NCBI GenBank assembly: GCA_016875995.1
Contig: VGOG01000014.1
Span: forward strand, 1 to 32,827
Source of the DNA: Chloroflexota bacterium
GTDB lineage: Bacteria; Chloroflexota; Anaerolineae; VGOG01
DNA length: 32,827 nucleotides
Direction of reading: 5' to 3'
Shown: positions 21,538 through 28,498 of the stretch, in pieces
How positions within the stretch are numbered: the first letter of the stretch is position 1
How the letters are laid out: every line of letters starts with the position of its first letter
Position numbers and translations under genes: made by a program
Notes under the pieces: generated by a model
Told to the model about the DNA's origin: nothing
The model's database searches: none
Seen by the model: the letters and a program-made list of their open reading frames with translations, nothing else

Positions 21538-24500
21538 ATGCCCCATCTATCCGTTCGTTTGTTTGGCCCCCTCGAGGTCACCCTCGATGGAGAAGTGGTC
21601 ACGGCCTTCAAGTCGGACAAGGCGCGGGCACTGCTGGCCTACTTGGTCGTGGAAGCGGAACGCCCGCACCGCCGCGAGAAGCTGGCCGGCCTGTTGTGGC
21701 CCGAATGGCCCGAACGTGCCGCGCGCGGCAATCTGCGCCGCGTCCTGGCCAATCTCCGCCTGGCGATTGGCGACCACCAGGCAACACCCCTCTTTCTACA
21801 CATCTCCCGCGAGACGATCCAGTTCAACAGCGCCAGCGACGCCTGGGTTGACGTGACGGCGTTCACCGAGCTCCTGGAAGCCAAGGGGAACCTCCAACAG
21901 TTGATCGGCCAACTGGAGGAGGCGGTCAGCCTGTACCAAGGGGACTTCCTGGAGGGGTTCTCCATCCCCGACAGTGCCGCCTTTGAGGAATGGGCACTGC
22001 TCAGCCGGGAGCGGTTCCGTCGTCTGGTGATGGTGGCCCTCCACCGCCTGGGGCGTTGTCACGAGCAGCGCGGCGACTACGAAAGTGCTCTGCGTCACGC
22101 CTGGCGACAGGTGGAGCTGGAACCCTGGCAGGAAGAAGGCCATCAGCAAGTGATGCGTCTGCTGGCCCTCAATGGCCAACGAGGGGCAGCGCTGGCCCAG
22201 TATGAGGCCTGCCGCCGGGCGCTGGCGGAGGAGCTGGGTGTCGAGCCAGCCGAAGAAACGACGAAGCTGTACGAGCAGATTCGCGATGGAGAGTTGAGCA
22301 GAGGTGCAGAGGAGCGAAGGGGCAGAGGAGAATTCGTCGCAGCCCCTCCTGCTTTTCTCACCTCTGCACCCCCGCCCCCCACCACCCCTGCTCCATTTGT
22401 CGCTCGAGAGCGGGAGCTGGCGAGGCTGTGCACCTTTTTAGAACAGGCGCTGAAGGGTCACGGCCGCGTCGTCTTTATCACCGGGGGGGCAGGCCGGGGA
22501 AAGACAGCTCTGCTAAGCGAGTTCGTCCGGCGCGCGCTGGACGCACATCCCGATCTGCTGGTCGCCAGGGGCGATTGCAGCGCCTACTCCGGGATCGGAG
22601 ATCCTTATCTGCCCTTTCGTGACGTGATGGCGATGCTCACCGGTGACGTGGAAGTCCGCTGGGCAGCAGGCTCGATCAGCCGCGACCACGCCCGGCGCCT
22701 GTGGGACGTGCTGCCCCTGGCGATACAAGCATTGCTGGCACACGGCGCTTCGTTGATCGGCACCGTCCTGGCGGGTGAGGCGCTGCTTTCCCGCGCCGCC
22801 GCTCTGCCAGACCGTGCCGACTGGTTGGAACGACTGCAGGCGCTCACCGGGCGGGCACGGATTGGTCCAGTTGACCTGGAACAGAGCTTCCTGTTCGAGC
22901 AATACACCAACGTGCTACGCACCCTGGCGGACCAGCATCCCTTGGTCCTGGTCCTGGACGATGTGCAATGGGCCGACAGGGCCTCCATTGGCTTGTTGTT
23001 CCACCTGGGGCGGCGGCTTGCAGGCACAGGCAGCAGAATCTTGATTGTCTGCGCTTATCGCCTGGAGGAGGTGGCCCTGGGCCGCGCTGGCCAGCGTCAC
23101 CCGCTGGAGCAGGTCTTGCACGAGTTCAAGCGCACCTTTGGCGATGTGTGGGTGGACCTGGATCGGACGGACCAGACAGAAGGCCGTAGATTTGTGGACG
23201 CCTTCCTGGACACCGAGCTCAATCGGTTGGGGGAAGGATTCCGGGCTGCATTGTTCCACCGCACCGAGGGTCATCCTCTGTTCACCGTCGAACTGCTGCG
23301 GGTGATGCAGGAGCGGGGCGATCTTGTCCGGGATGTTGACGCAGACGGCGCGTGGATTGAGGGGCCGACACTGGACTGGGAGAAGCTGCCCGCGCGAGTG
23401 GAGGCGGTGATCGAACAGCGTGTCAGCCGGCTTGACCCAGAATTGAAGCAAATCGCCAACGTGGCCAGCGTCGAGGGGGAGGTGTTCACGGCCCGGGTGG
23501 TGGCTGTCGTGCAGAAGATGGCGGAAAGACCGTTGCTGCACCAACTTTCACAGGAATTGGATGGTCGGCACAGGTTGGTGAGGGAACAGGGAGAGGTGCA
23601 AGCAGGCCCACGACGGATGGTCCGCTACAGGTTCGACCACATCCTGGTTCAGGATCATCTTTACCAGCACCTCAGCCGGGGGGAACGGCGGCTGTTGCAC
23701 GGGGAAGTCGCGGCCGCTCTGGAGAGCCTTTACGAAGGACAACTGGACGAGATCGCAGTTCAACTGGCCCACCACTTCCACAGAGCCGGCGATGACAGCC
23801 GCGCCTTCCAGTATTTCACCCTGGCCGCGGAGAACGCTGCCCGCATCTATGCCAACGACGAAGCCATCGCGCATTACACACGGGCGATTGAGATCGCTGA
23901 GAGGGCCTCCACGGATGCGGCCTCGGTTGCAAAGGTGCACGGTGGGCGCGGACTGGCCTACGAAACGCTGGGGGAGTTTGAGTTGGCCCGCGCCGACCAC
24001 GAAACAGCCCTGCAGGTTGCCCGCGCGGCTGGCGAACGCCAGGTGGAATGGCGCGCCCTGCTCGACCTGGGAAAGCTGTGGGCCTCTCGGGACTATAATC
24101 AGACCGGTGATTGTTTTCAGCAGGCATTGGAACTGGCCCGTCGGATGGATGATCCGGCGGTTCTGGCGGGCAGCCTGAACTGGATGGGCAATTGGTACGC
24201 CAATGGCGAAAACCTGCTGACGGCAAGAGAGTATCATCGAGAAGCCCTGGAGATCTTTGAACAGTTGGGGGACCGGCGGGGCCTGGCCACCACCCTGGAC
24301 CTGCTGGGCATCGCCAACCTGTTGGCCGGTGACGTTGCCGCCGCCGTTGGGTACTACGATCGCGCCATCGCGCTTTTCCGGGAGCTGGGTGACCGCCCTC
24401 GCCTTGCTTCGAGTCTGACGGGCCGAGGAAACGGTGGCGGCGCGGCGTATAGTGCGCTGACACTGGTGCCGGTTCTCGCCCCCTGCGATGCCCGGCGCGA

Positions 24501-25332
24501 TCTGGAAGAGGCCATTCGAATCACGCGGGAGATCGACTCGCCAGCGGGCGAAGCCTGGGCGGTCTGGTCTCTGGGTCTATGGTACGTTGTGCAGGGCCAG
24601 TATGGGCAGGCCCTGGAGGTCATCCACCGCGGGCTTGGCATCGCCTCCGAAATCGGACATCGCGAGTGGATGGTGGGCAATCGGTCCGCCCTGGGGGTAT
24701 TGTACCTTGAGTTGCTCATGCCTGAGGAGGCCCAACGCCAACTCGAACAGGTGCTGACCCTGGCTGAGGAATTGCGATCCCAACACTGGATCCATCAAGC
24801 GACCGGTGCGCTTGCAGCAGTGTATTGCTTACTCAACGATCTAACGCAGGCCCAAACCTGTCTGGAAACCGTGATCTCTCCTCAAACGCCGATGGATACC
24901 ATGCACAAGCGCTACTGTTGGGCCAGGCGAGCGGAACTGGCGCTTTCCCAGGGCGATCCGGCCCTGGCGCTCGAAATCGTCGAGCGCTTGATCACTTCGG
25001 CCCCCGGCATATCGCCTGGGTACGTGATCACTTTCTTGTGGAAACTGAAAGGCGAGGCGTTGAGCGCCATGGGCCATACGGAGCAAGCACATTCGTTGCT
25101 GCAAGCGGCGATAGAAAACGCCCAGGCAACAGGGGAGCGATTTCTGCTGTGGCGCATACACGCCAGTTTGGGGCGGCTGTACTGCGCCATGAACCGTCAG
25201 TTAGAAGCCGAGGAAGAATTCTCGACCGCGCGCCAACTCATCGGGGTGTTGGCAGACACCGTGCCCTATGAAACAGTGAAGGCGAACTTTCTCCACCGTG
25301 CTCACAATATGCTCAGATGCTCATCATGGTAG
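21538..25332 (+). CDS. SARP-like regulator: winged helix, BTAD, AAA ATPase and TPR sensor (1264 residues)
   Basis: The ATG at 21538 follows GGGGGAAG. Residues 1-95 are an OmpR/PhoB-like winged helix as in SARPs (SVRLFGPLEVTLDGE, RPHRREKLAGLLWPEW, ARGNLRRVLANLRLAI). Residues about 95-245 are the BTAD domain (FLEGFSIPDSAAFEEW, then ALRHAWRQVELEPWQEEGHQ, ending AEELGVEPAEETTKLYEQI). A low-complexity linker (about 255-286) leads to the AAA module: FVARERELARL, Walker A GGAGRGKT (about 317-324), Walker B LVLVLDDVQWAD (about 469-480). The last ~500 residues are TPR arrays ending in LRCSSW. It is expected to sense a signal through the TPR/ATPase part and activate the divergent operon. The DNA-binding half is close to that of the regulator at 28499; the TPR half is different. 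Its stop codon lies in a palindromic repeat. Confidence 0.9.
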   Translation: MPHLSVRLFGPLEVTLDGEVVTAFKSDKARALLAYLVVEAERPHRREKLAGLLWPEWPERAARGNLRRVLANLRLAIGDHQATPLFLHISRETIQFNSASDAWVDVTAFTELLEAKGNLQQLIGQLEEAVSLYQGDFLEGFSIPDSAAFEEWALLSRERFRRLVMVALHRLGRCHEQRGDYESALRHAWRQVELEPWQEEGHQQVMRLLALNGQRGAALAQYEACRRALAEELGVEPAEETTKLYEQIRDGELSRGAEERRGRGEFVAAPPAFLTSAPPPPTTPAPFVARERELARLCTFLEQALKGHGRVVFITGGAGRGKTALLSEFVRRALDAHPDLLVARGDCSAYSGIGDPYLPFRDVMAMLTGDVEVRWAAGSISRDHARRLWDVLPLAIQALLAHGASLIGTVLAGEALLSRAAALPDRADWLERLQALTGRARIGPVDLEQSFLFEQYTNVLRTLADQHPLVLVLDDVQWADRASIGLLFHLGRRLAGTGSRILIVCAYRLEEVALGRAGQRHPLEQVLHEFKRTFGDVWVDLDRTDQTEGRRFVDAFLDTELNRLGEGFRAALFHRTEGHPLFTVELLRVMQERGDLVRDVDADGAWIEGPTLDWEKLPARVEAVIEQRVSRLDPELKQIANVASVEGEVFTARVVAVVQKMAERPLLHQLSQELDGRHRLVREQGEVQAGPRRMVRYRFDHILVQDHLYQHLSRGERRLLHGEVAAALESLYEGQLDEIAVQLAHHFHRAGDDSRAFQYFTLAAENAARIYANDEAIAHYTRAIEIAERASTDAASVAKVHGGRGLAYETLGEFELARADHETALQVARAAGERQVEWRALLDLGKLWASRDYNQTGDCFQQALELARRMDDPAVLAGSLNWMGNWYANGENLLTAREYHREALEIFEQLGDRRGLATTLDLLGIANLLAGDVAAAVGYYDRAIALFRELGDRPRLASSLTGRGNGGGAAYSALTLVPVLAPCDARRDLEEAIRITREIDSPAGEAWAVWSLGLWYVVQGQYGQALEVIHRGLGIASEIGHREWMVGNRSALGVLYLELLMPEEAQRQLEQVLTLAEELRSQHWIHQATGALAAVYCLLNDLTQAQTCLETVISPQTPMDTMHKRYCWARRAELALSQGDPALALEIVERLITSAPGISPGYVITFLWKLKGEALSAMGHTEQAHSLLQAAIENAQATGERFLLWRIHASLGRLYCAMNRQLEAEEEFSTARQLIGVLADTVPYETVKANFLHRAHNMLRCSSW
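22303..22397 (+). repeat. Low-complexity inverted-arm insert in the BTAD-AAA linker, copy 1
   Basis: Units such as GCAGAGGTGCAGAGGAGCG and GGGGCAGAGGAGAATTC are followed by complementary CACCTCTGCACCCCCGCCCC units. It is read in frame as a linker of GAEERRGRGEFVAAPP type. It is the same kind of element as at 6938-7012. Confidence 0.7.
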
Positions 25333-25379
25333 GGGCAGGTCTTGCACCTGCCCTGGGCACCCGCGAGGGGTGCCCCTAC
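25329..25379 (+). repeat. 51-bp multi-hairpin repeat that provides the regulator's stop codon
   Basis: The terminal arms are GTAGGGGCA (25329-25337) and TGCCCCTAC (25371-25379). Inside are two further hairpins, GGCAGGTcttgcACCTGCC and GGGCACCCgcgaGGGGTGCCC, so the sequence can fold as a cruciform. The TAG stop of the regulator (25330-25332) is formed by its first bases. Confidence 0.85.
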
Positions 25380-25420
25380 AACCGAAAAGAAACGCACCCA
25401 AAAGAAAAAAGGAGGAAAAA

Positions 25421-25936
25421 ATGAACACCGTCGAATTGATCCAATACTCACTGGGCAATGCCTTCGGCATCCTGGAGCAGGTCGCCAGCGACCTGACACA
25501 GGAGCAGGCCGATTGGACGCCCCCCGGCATCGCCAACCCGATTGGTGCCCTCTACTGGCACACGATGTCGAGCGTGGACGAGATCGTGCATGGTTGGGGC
25601 ATGGGACAAGCGGCCCTCAGCCAAAGCGCCGGCTGGCAAGAAAAGGTGGTCGTTGCCTCGGCGCCGGAGGAGGAAAAAGACCCTCTGGCGCAGATGCGGG
25701 CCCTCCGCGTGGACCTGCCAGCGTTGCACGACTATGCTCGTGCTGTTGCTCAAGCTGTCCAGGGTTGGTTGGCCTCCCTCACGCCGGAAGATCTGGAACG
25801 CACGATCGACACCCCTATCGGCGAACTCAACCTGGGCCAGATGCTAGAGACCTTTGTCATCTGGCACATCAACGCCCACTGCGGCGAGATCTCGGCACTA
25901 AAGGGTTGCCAGGGCGCCAAGGGCTATCCTTTCTAA
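25421..25936 (+). CDS. DinB-like metal-binding four-helix protein
   Basis: The ATG at 25421 follows GGAGG with 5-nt spacing and gives 171 residues. The pattern fits the DinB/YfiT-like superfamily: an N-terminal helix (ELIQYSLGNAFGILEQVASD), GALYWHTMSSVDEIVHGW with His47, and a C-terminal WHINAHCGEI with His149 and His153, together the usual three-His metal site. Members include bacillithiol and mycothiol S-transferases and many uncharacterised proteins; the substrate is unknown. It lies 88 nt after the BTAD regulator with a palindromic repeat between, so it may be co-transcribed with it or separate. Confidence 0.85.
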   Translation: MNTVELIQYSLGNAFGILEQVASDLTQEQADWTPPGIANPIGALYWHTMSSVDEIVHGWGMGQAALSQSAGWQEKVVVASAPEEEKDPLAQMRALRVDLPALHDYARAVAQAVQGWLASLTPEDLERTIDTPIGELNLGQMLETFVIWHINAHCGEISALKGCQGAKGYPF

Positions 25937-26080
25937 CGAGCGGATGATGGCAGCGATCTCATCCCTCAGGGTGGGGACGTAAGCATCCCTGCCCAGGTTG
26001 TCTACCACCAGGAGACCGCTGTGCAAATAGAGGCATGATTGGGCCAGCCTGCCACTTTGTTCTGAGACGGGGGCCGACAT
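25898..26080 (-). pseudogene. Possible gene fragment cut off at the DinB gene
   Basis: From an ATG at 26080 a frame reads SGRLAQSCLYLHSGLLVVDN, then LGRDAYVPTLRDEIAAIIRS. It looks like genuine protein sequence, but runs out into the antisense of the DinB 3' end, where it turns into RIALGALATL. I do not recognise the source family. It may be the remnant of a gene whose 3' part was replaced, or chance. It occupies the convergent gap between DinB and the next lipoprotein. Confidence 0.3.
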
Positions 26081-26086
26081 GGCGGC

Positions 26087-26788
26087 TTACGGTTCAACTG
26101 GGGTCAACGTATTATTATGTAGGCCCCATTTTCGGGCAGCACATGGCTCCTCTCCAATCAGGACAAACCGGAGCTGGATGGCCTTGTTTCCCTCTCTTGT
26201 TACGTAAACCTCGTAGCTGGCAGGGCCGGTAGGACAGTCTACCGAGTCAGGGGCTGAATCGAATACGAGGTGTGTGCCCTCAAACCAGAACTTCCCCCAA
26301 TCCCTGTCCTTGCTCATGCTGATGGTGAAGGTCCCGTCCGCCTTGAGCTCCAGGTACCAATGCGGGAGGCCTGCCACTTTTGCCTGCCAACTCCAAACGC
26401 CGATCACGTCCTCAGTTGTGCTTGCCAAAACTTCCGGCGCAGGGGCAGGCGTCGCCTCCTCTGGTGTTGGCGTAGGTGGCTTCGGCGTGGGCGTTGGCGG
26501 CACCGGTGTTGGCGTCGGTGGCAGTGGTGTTGGCGTGGGCGGTATCGGCGTTGGCGTGGGCGGCACCGGTGTTGGCGTAGGCGGTTTCGGCGTGGGTGGC
26601 GGCGGCAGAGGCGTTGGCGTGGGCGGTATCGGCGTAGGGGTAGGAGACACAGGAGTTGGCGTGGGTGGTATTGGCGTGGGGGTAGGCGGCACTGGCGTGG
26701 CCGTCGGTGCAGGGCTGGCACATGCGGCCAGCAACAATAGGATCAACATCAAGCCTATCATCTGAGCTAACCATCTCGTGTGTTTCAT
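26087..26788 (-). CDS. Lipoprotein with long Pro/Thr linker and small beta-rich domain
   Basis: The ATG at 26788 overlaps the preceding small gene's stop as ATGA and has GGAGGAG upstream inside that gene. The 233 residues begin with a lipoprotein signal ([11 protein letters not shown]), then about 90 residues of [14 protein letters not shown] repeats, a typical surface linker. The C-terminal ~115 residues form a compact domain with [30 protein letters not shown] and [14 protein letters not shown], resembling lipocalin-like or other small beta-barrel domains. It has two Cys (VDCPTG, EEPCAA). Function unknown; location on the outer face of the membrane is well supported. Translational coupling ties it to the third copy of the small-protein family. 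Confidence 0.85.
   Translation of the reverse strand: MKHTRWLAQMIGLMLILLLLAACASPAPTATPVPPTPTPIPPTPTPVSPTPTPIPPTPTPLPPPPTPKPPTPTPVPPTPTPIPPTPTPLPPTPTPVPPTPTPKPPTPTPEEATPAPAPEVLASTTEDVIGVWSWQAKVAGLPHWYLELKADGTFTISMSKDRDWGKFWFEGTHLVFDSAPDSVDCPTGPASYEVYVTREGNKAIQLRFVLIGEEPCAARKWGLHNNTLTPVEP
26455..26710 (-). repeat. Imperfect tandem repeat coding for the PPTPTP linker
   Basis: About ten degenerate units of 18-24 bp (GGCGTGGGCGGTATCGGCGT-like on the plus strand) encode the Pro/Thr linker of the lipoprotein. Such tracts change length easily by slippage or recombination. Confidence 0.85.
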
Positions 26789-27009
26789 GTCTCCTCCTTC
26801 ACATCGTCATTAGTTTGCTGCTGCAGGAAGGCAAACAGCGCATCCAGGCTGGCAAAGCCCTTTCGCTGGCCGGTATGAGCATTCTCCAGGAAAGCTCGCC
26901 AGCCCGCTTTTCCCTCGTCTTTCACCTGCCACATCAGTACCTGGGAAAACTCGCTGGAGTGCGGACGCAAGTCCGCCTTGCAAGGCTCGAAGCAAGCTCG
27001 CGCCTGCAC
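26785..27009 (-). CDS. Small conserved protein, copy 3, with N-terminus altered by a palindromic repeat
   Basis: The core aligns with copies 1 and 2: [20 protein letters not shown], then [20 protein letters not shown] and QQTND. It is more diverged than they are from each other. The upstream part ([19 protein letters not shown]) is encoded by the 59-bp palindromic repeat at 26955-27013 and has no match in the other copies, so the original start appears to have been lost or displaced. The GTG at 27009 lies inside the repeat; an internal start (for example the ATG of MWQV) would cut the domain. It is coupled to the lipoprotein gene by ATGA. No 11-bp operator repeats are found upstream, unlike copies 1 and 2. 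Confidence 0.6.
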   Translation of the reverse strand: MQARACFEPCKADLRPHSSEFSQVLMWQVKDEGKAGWRAFLENAHTGQRKGFASLDALFAFLQQQTNDDVKEET

Positions 27010-27013
27010 TCCA
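26955..27013 (+). repeat. 59-bp cruciform-type repeat (TGGAGTGC ... GCACTCCA)
   Basis: Terminal 8-bp arms TGGAGTGC and GCACTCCA enclose inner hairpins GCGGACgcaaGTCCGC, TTGCAA and CGAAGCAAGCTCG. It sits at the 5' end of the third small-protein gene. Confidence 0.85.
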
Positions 27014-27019
27014 GATTCC

Positions 27020-27200
27020 CAATTCTCAAGTACTGATCATGGAGTCTTCTGGTCTGGCCATTTCTGGATAGAACCATCACTTTGTCCCCTTCGGCGATCA
27101 GATCATCGTCGGTGATACGTAGGGCAGGGGAATCAGCGAAGACAGGCTGGGCGTATTGCTTGAAGTGCTCCAGATCACCTTCTGCTTCGGCTTTACCACG
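27020..27200 (-). pseudogene. Remnant of a second SnoaL-like gene
   Basis: The frame read from 27197 downward has no start codon but gives GDLEHFKQYAQPVFADSPAL, then RITDDDLIAEGDKVMVLSRN. This matches the middle of SnoaL-type proteins (FKQF...FPDLRITxEDLIAEGDKVxxR). The N-terminal third and the C-terminal part are missing. It overlaps the stop of the LysM-SnoaL gene by a few bases and ends at the palindromic repeat. It fills the otherwise geneless stretch between 27013 and 27193. Confidence 0.65.
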
Positions 27201-27942
27201 TCAGCTTCATGCCGAGTTGCTCCGCCATCCACAGCCGGTCTTGCTCCACCCACCATTCCACGATTTTGCCACCTGAGATGCGAAGCATTTCTACCTGGTT
27301 GTACTTTATGGGCACACCTGAGACCTGCTTACCCATGAACTCCCCCTCATATGTGGCTTCGAAGGTAAGGAATTCAATGAGAATGTCCCCTTCACTGATC
27401 TCGGCGTGGACAGTTGCGCTCAGGTCTTTGAGCTTGGGAAAGAAAACCGCCCAGTTGGCAACCATTGCATCGAGTCCAACAACGTCTACTCCACCTGGAT
27501 AATGGAGAACGCAATCGGTGGCAATGACCTGATCGAAGTCCTCCCATTTTCCTGTCTGGAATAGCCCGAGGAACTCGTGCATGACTTCTTTGTTCCTTGC
27601 TGCCTGGTCCGCCTGTGCTTGTAGGGTTGCCGCGACCGGTACCTCTGCCGCTTCCTCGGCGCCGGGGATGAGGAGCTTCCACCCAGGATGGATCAGACTG
27701 GGGTTCTCAATGTTGGCGAAGCTGGGATCTTCCCCATACTTGGCGTTGGTGGCAGCGACGATGGCATGATAGGCTGAGCCGTTGCCCAGGTACTTCTCCG
27801 CCAGCGCCCAGAGGTTGTCGCCTAGCTTAACCGTGTAGGTCAACCCCTCCTGGGCCGGCGGAGCAGCGCTGACCGCGCCCACTCCCAGGGTCAGCAGTAC
27901 TGCGAACACTAAGAGCAAATTGACAAACGTCCTCTTGAGCAT
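27193..27942 (-). CDS. Secreted LysM + SnoaL/NTF2-like fusion protein
   Basis: The ATG at 27942 follows GAGGAGGG. Residues 1-28 are a signal peptide (LLLVFAVLLTLGVGAVSAAP). Residues about 35-93 form a LysM-type module (YTVKLGDNLWALAEKYLGNG, then NPSLIHPGWKLLIPG), which usually binds peptidoglycan or related glycans. After an Ala-rich linker, residues about 115-245 form an NTF2/SnoaL-like domain (NKEVMHEFLGLFQTGKWEDF, LHYPGGVDVVGLDAMVANWA, VEMLRISGGKIVEWWVEQDR). An exported SnoaL-like domain tethered by LysM is unusual; the fold could bind or convert a small hydrophobic ligand at the envelope. It lies 182 nt downstream of small-protein copy 2. Confidence 0.88.
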   Translation of the reverse strand: MLKRTFVNLLLVFAVLLTLGVGAVSAAPPAQEGLTYTVKLGDNLWALAEKYLGNGSAYHAIVAATNAKYGEDPSFANIENPSLIHPGWKLLIPGAEEAAEVPVAATLQAQADQAARNKEVMHEFLGLFQTGKWEDFDQVIATDCVLHYPGGVDVVGLDAMVANWAVFFPKLKDLSATVHAEISEGDILIEFLTFEATYEGEFMGKQVSGVPIKYNQVEMLRISGGKIVEWWVEQDRLWMAEQLGMKLTW

Positions 27943-28124
27943 TTTCCCTCCTCATTTTTGATGGAATTTGGCTTTGGGACACTTCCTTCACGGAGCATCC
28001 CCCATTAACTCAGCAGAATTCGATATATCACCTCCTTGTGTGTGTTAACTCAGCGCACGGCTGACTTCAGTGGATCACCATAACGACTCACTCTCATTGG
28101 CGTGTCGTTGCCAGACTCGTCTTC
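27943..28124. other. Intergenic stretch with no recognised gene
   Basis: This 182-bp stretch holds the Shine-Dalgarno of the LysM gene (minus strand) and an isolated AAGGAGGTGATAT on the minus strand near 28030-28042 that is followed only by a very short frame. I see no terminator, repeat or conserved protein fragment. Confidence 0.5.
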
Positions 28125-28334
28125 TCATTCAACAGCACTCGCCTCGTCATCGGTTTGCTGCCGCAGGAAGGCAAACAGCGCGTCCAGGTTGGCAAAGCCG
28201 ATGCGCTCGCCAGTGTGCGGGCTCTCCAGAGACGCCCGCCAGACCGCCTCTTCTTTGCCCACCCGCCACAGGCGCAATAGGTACGAGAGATAGTCGCGTC
28301 GCTCTGGTGTGCCTTTTGGGGTGTCCTCTATCAT
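28125..28334 (-). CDS. Small conserved protein, copy 2 (69 residues)
   Basis: MIEDTPKGTPERRDYLSYLL, then RLWRVGKEEAVWRASLESPH and [20 protein letters not shown] are nearly identical to copy 1. I place the start at ATG 28334, 27 nt from the -10 box as in copy 1; a longer frame from 28370 would begin inside the operator-promoter and is rejected. The high DNA identity to copy 1 extends through promoter and operator, so the whole unit was duplicated. The product is small, charged and without signal or membrane segment; its role is unknown. Downstream on the same strand lie the LysM-SnoaL gene and a further lipoprotein. Confidence 0.75.
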   Translation of the reverse strand: MIEDTPKGTPERRDYLSYLLRLWRVGKEEAVWRASLESPHTGERIGFANLDALFAFLRQQTDDEASAVE

Positions 28335-28360
28335 TGCTGGTCGTTGCGCCCTTTTCCCAG

Positions 28361-28406
28361 AGTATACCACACAAACGTCTGCAAAACGTTCGCAAAACGT
28401 CCCCAG
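28361..28406 (-). promoter_or_regulatory. SARP-type operator and promoter for the small-protein operon, copy 2
   Basis: TATACT on the minus strand (28361-28366), a 7-bp spacer, then three 11-bp units that read on the plus strand AACGTCTGCAA (28374), AACGTTCGCAA (28385) and AACGTCCCCAG (28396). Unit phase, spacer length and -10 are the same as at 21375-21420, although the neighbouring non-repeat sequence has changed. Confidence 0.75.
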
Positions 28407-28421
28407 AACAGCGTGTGGAAT

Positions 28422-28450
28422 TTGAATCTTGTTCCTTGTTGGAGTATAAT
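28422..28450 (+). promoter_or_regulatory. Promoter of the BTAD regulator gene, copy 2
   Basis: TTGAAT (28422-28427), a 17-bp spacer and TATAAT (28445-28450), about 50 bp upstream of the ATG at 28499, conserved with copy 1. Confidence 0.8.
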
Positions 28451-28498
28451 ATGGGCATTGGTTGAGTGGTTGTGTTGTAGAGCGCTGGGGGAAGAAGC

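Noticed and set aside
26455-26710. Short regular repeats resembling a CRISPR array
   Set aside because: Units are degenerate, without distinct spacers, and encode an in-frame PPTPTP linker in a lipoprotein.
28335-28370. Longer N-terminus for small-protein copy 2 (start at 28370)
   Set aside because: It would begin inside the operator-promoter, and the extra residues have no match in copy 1.
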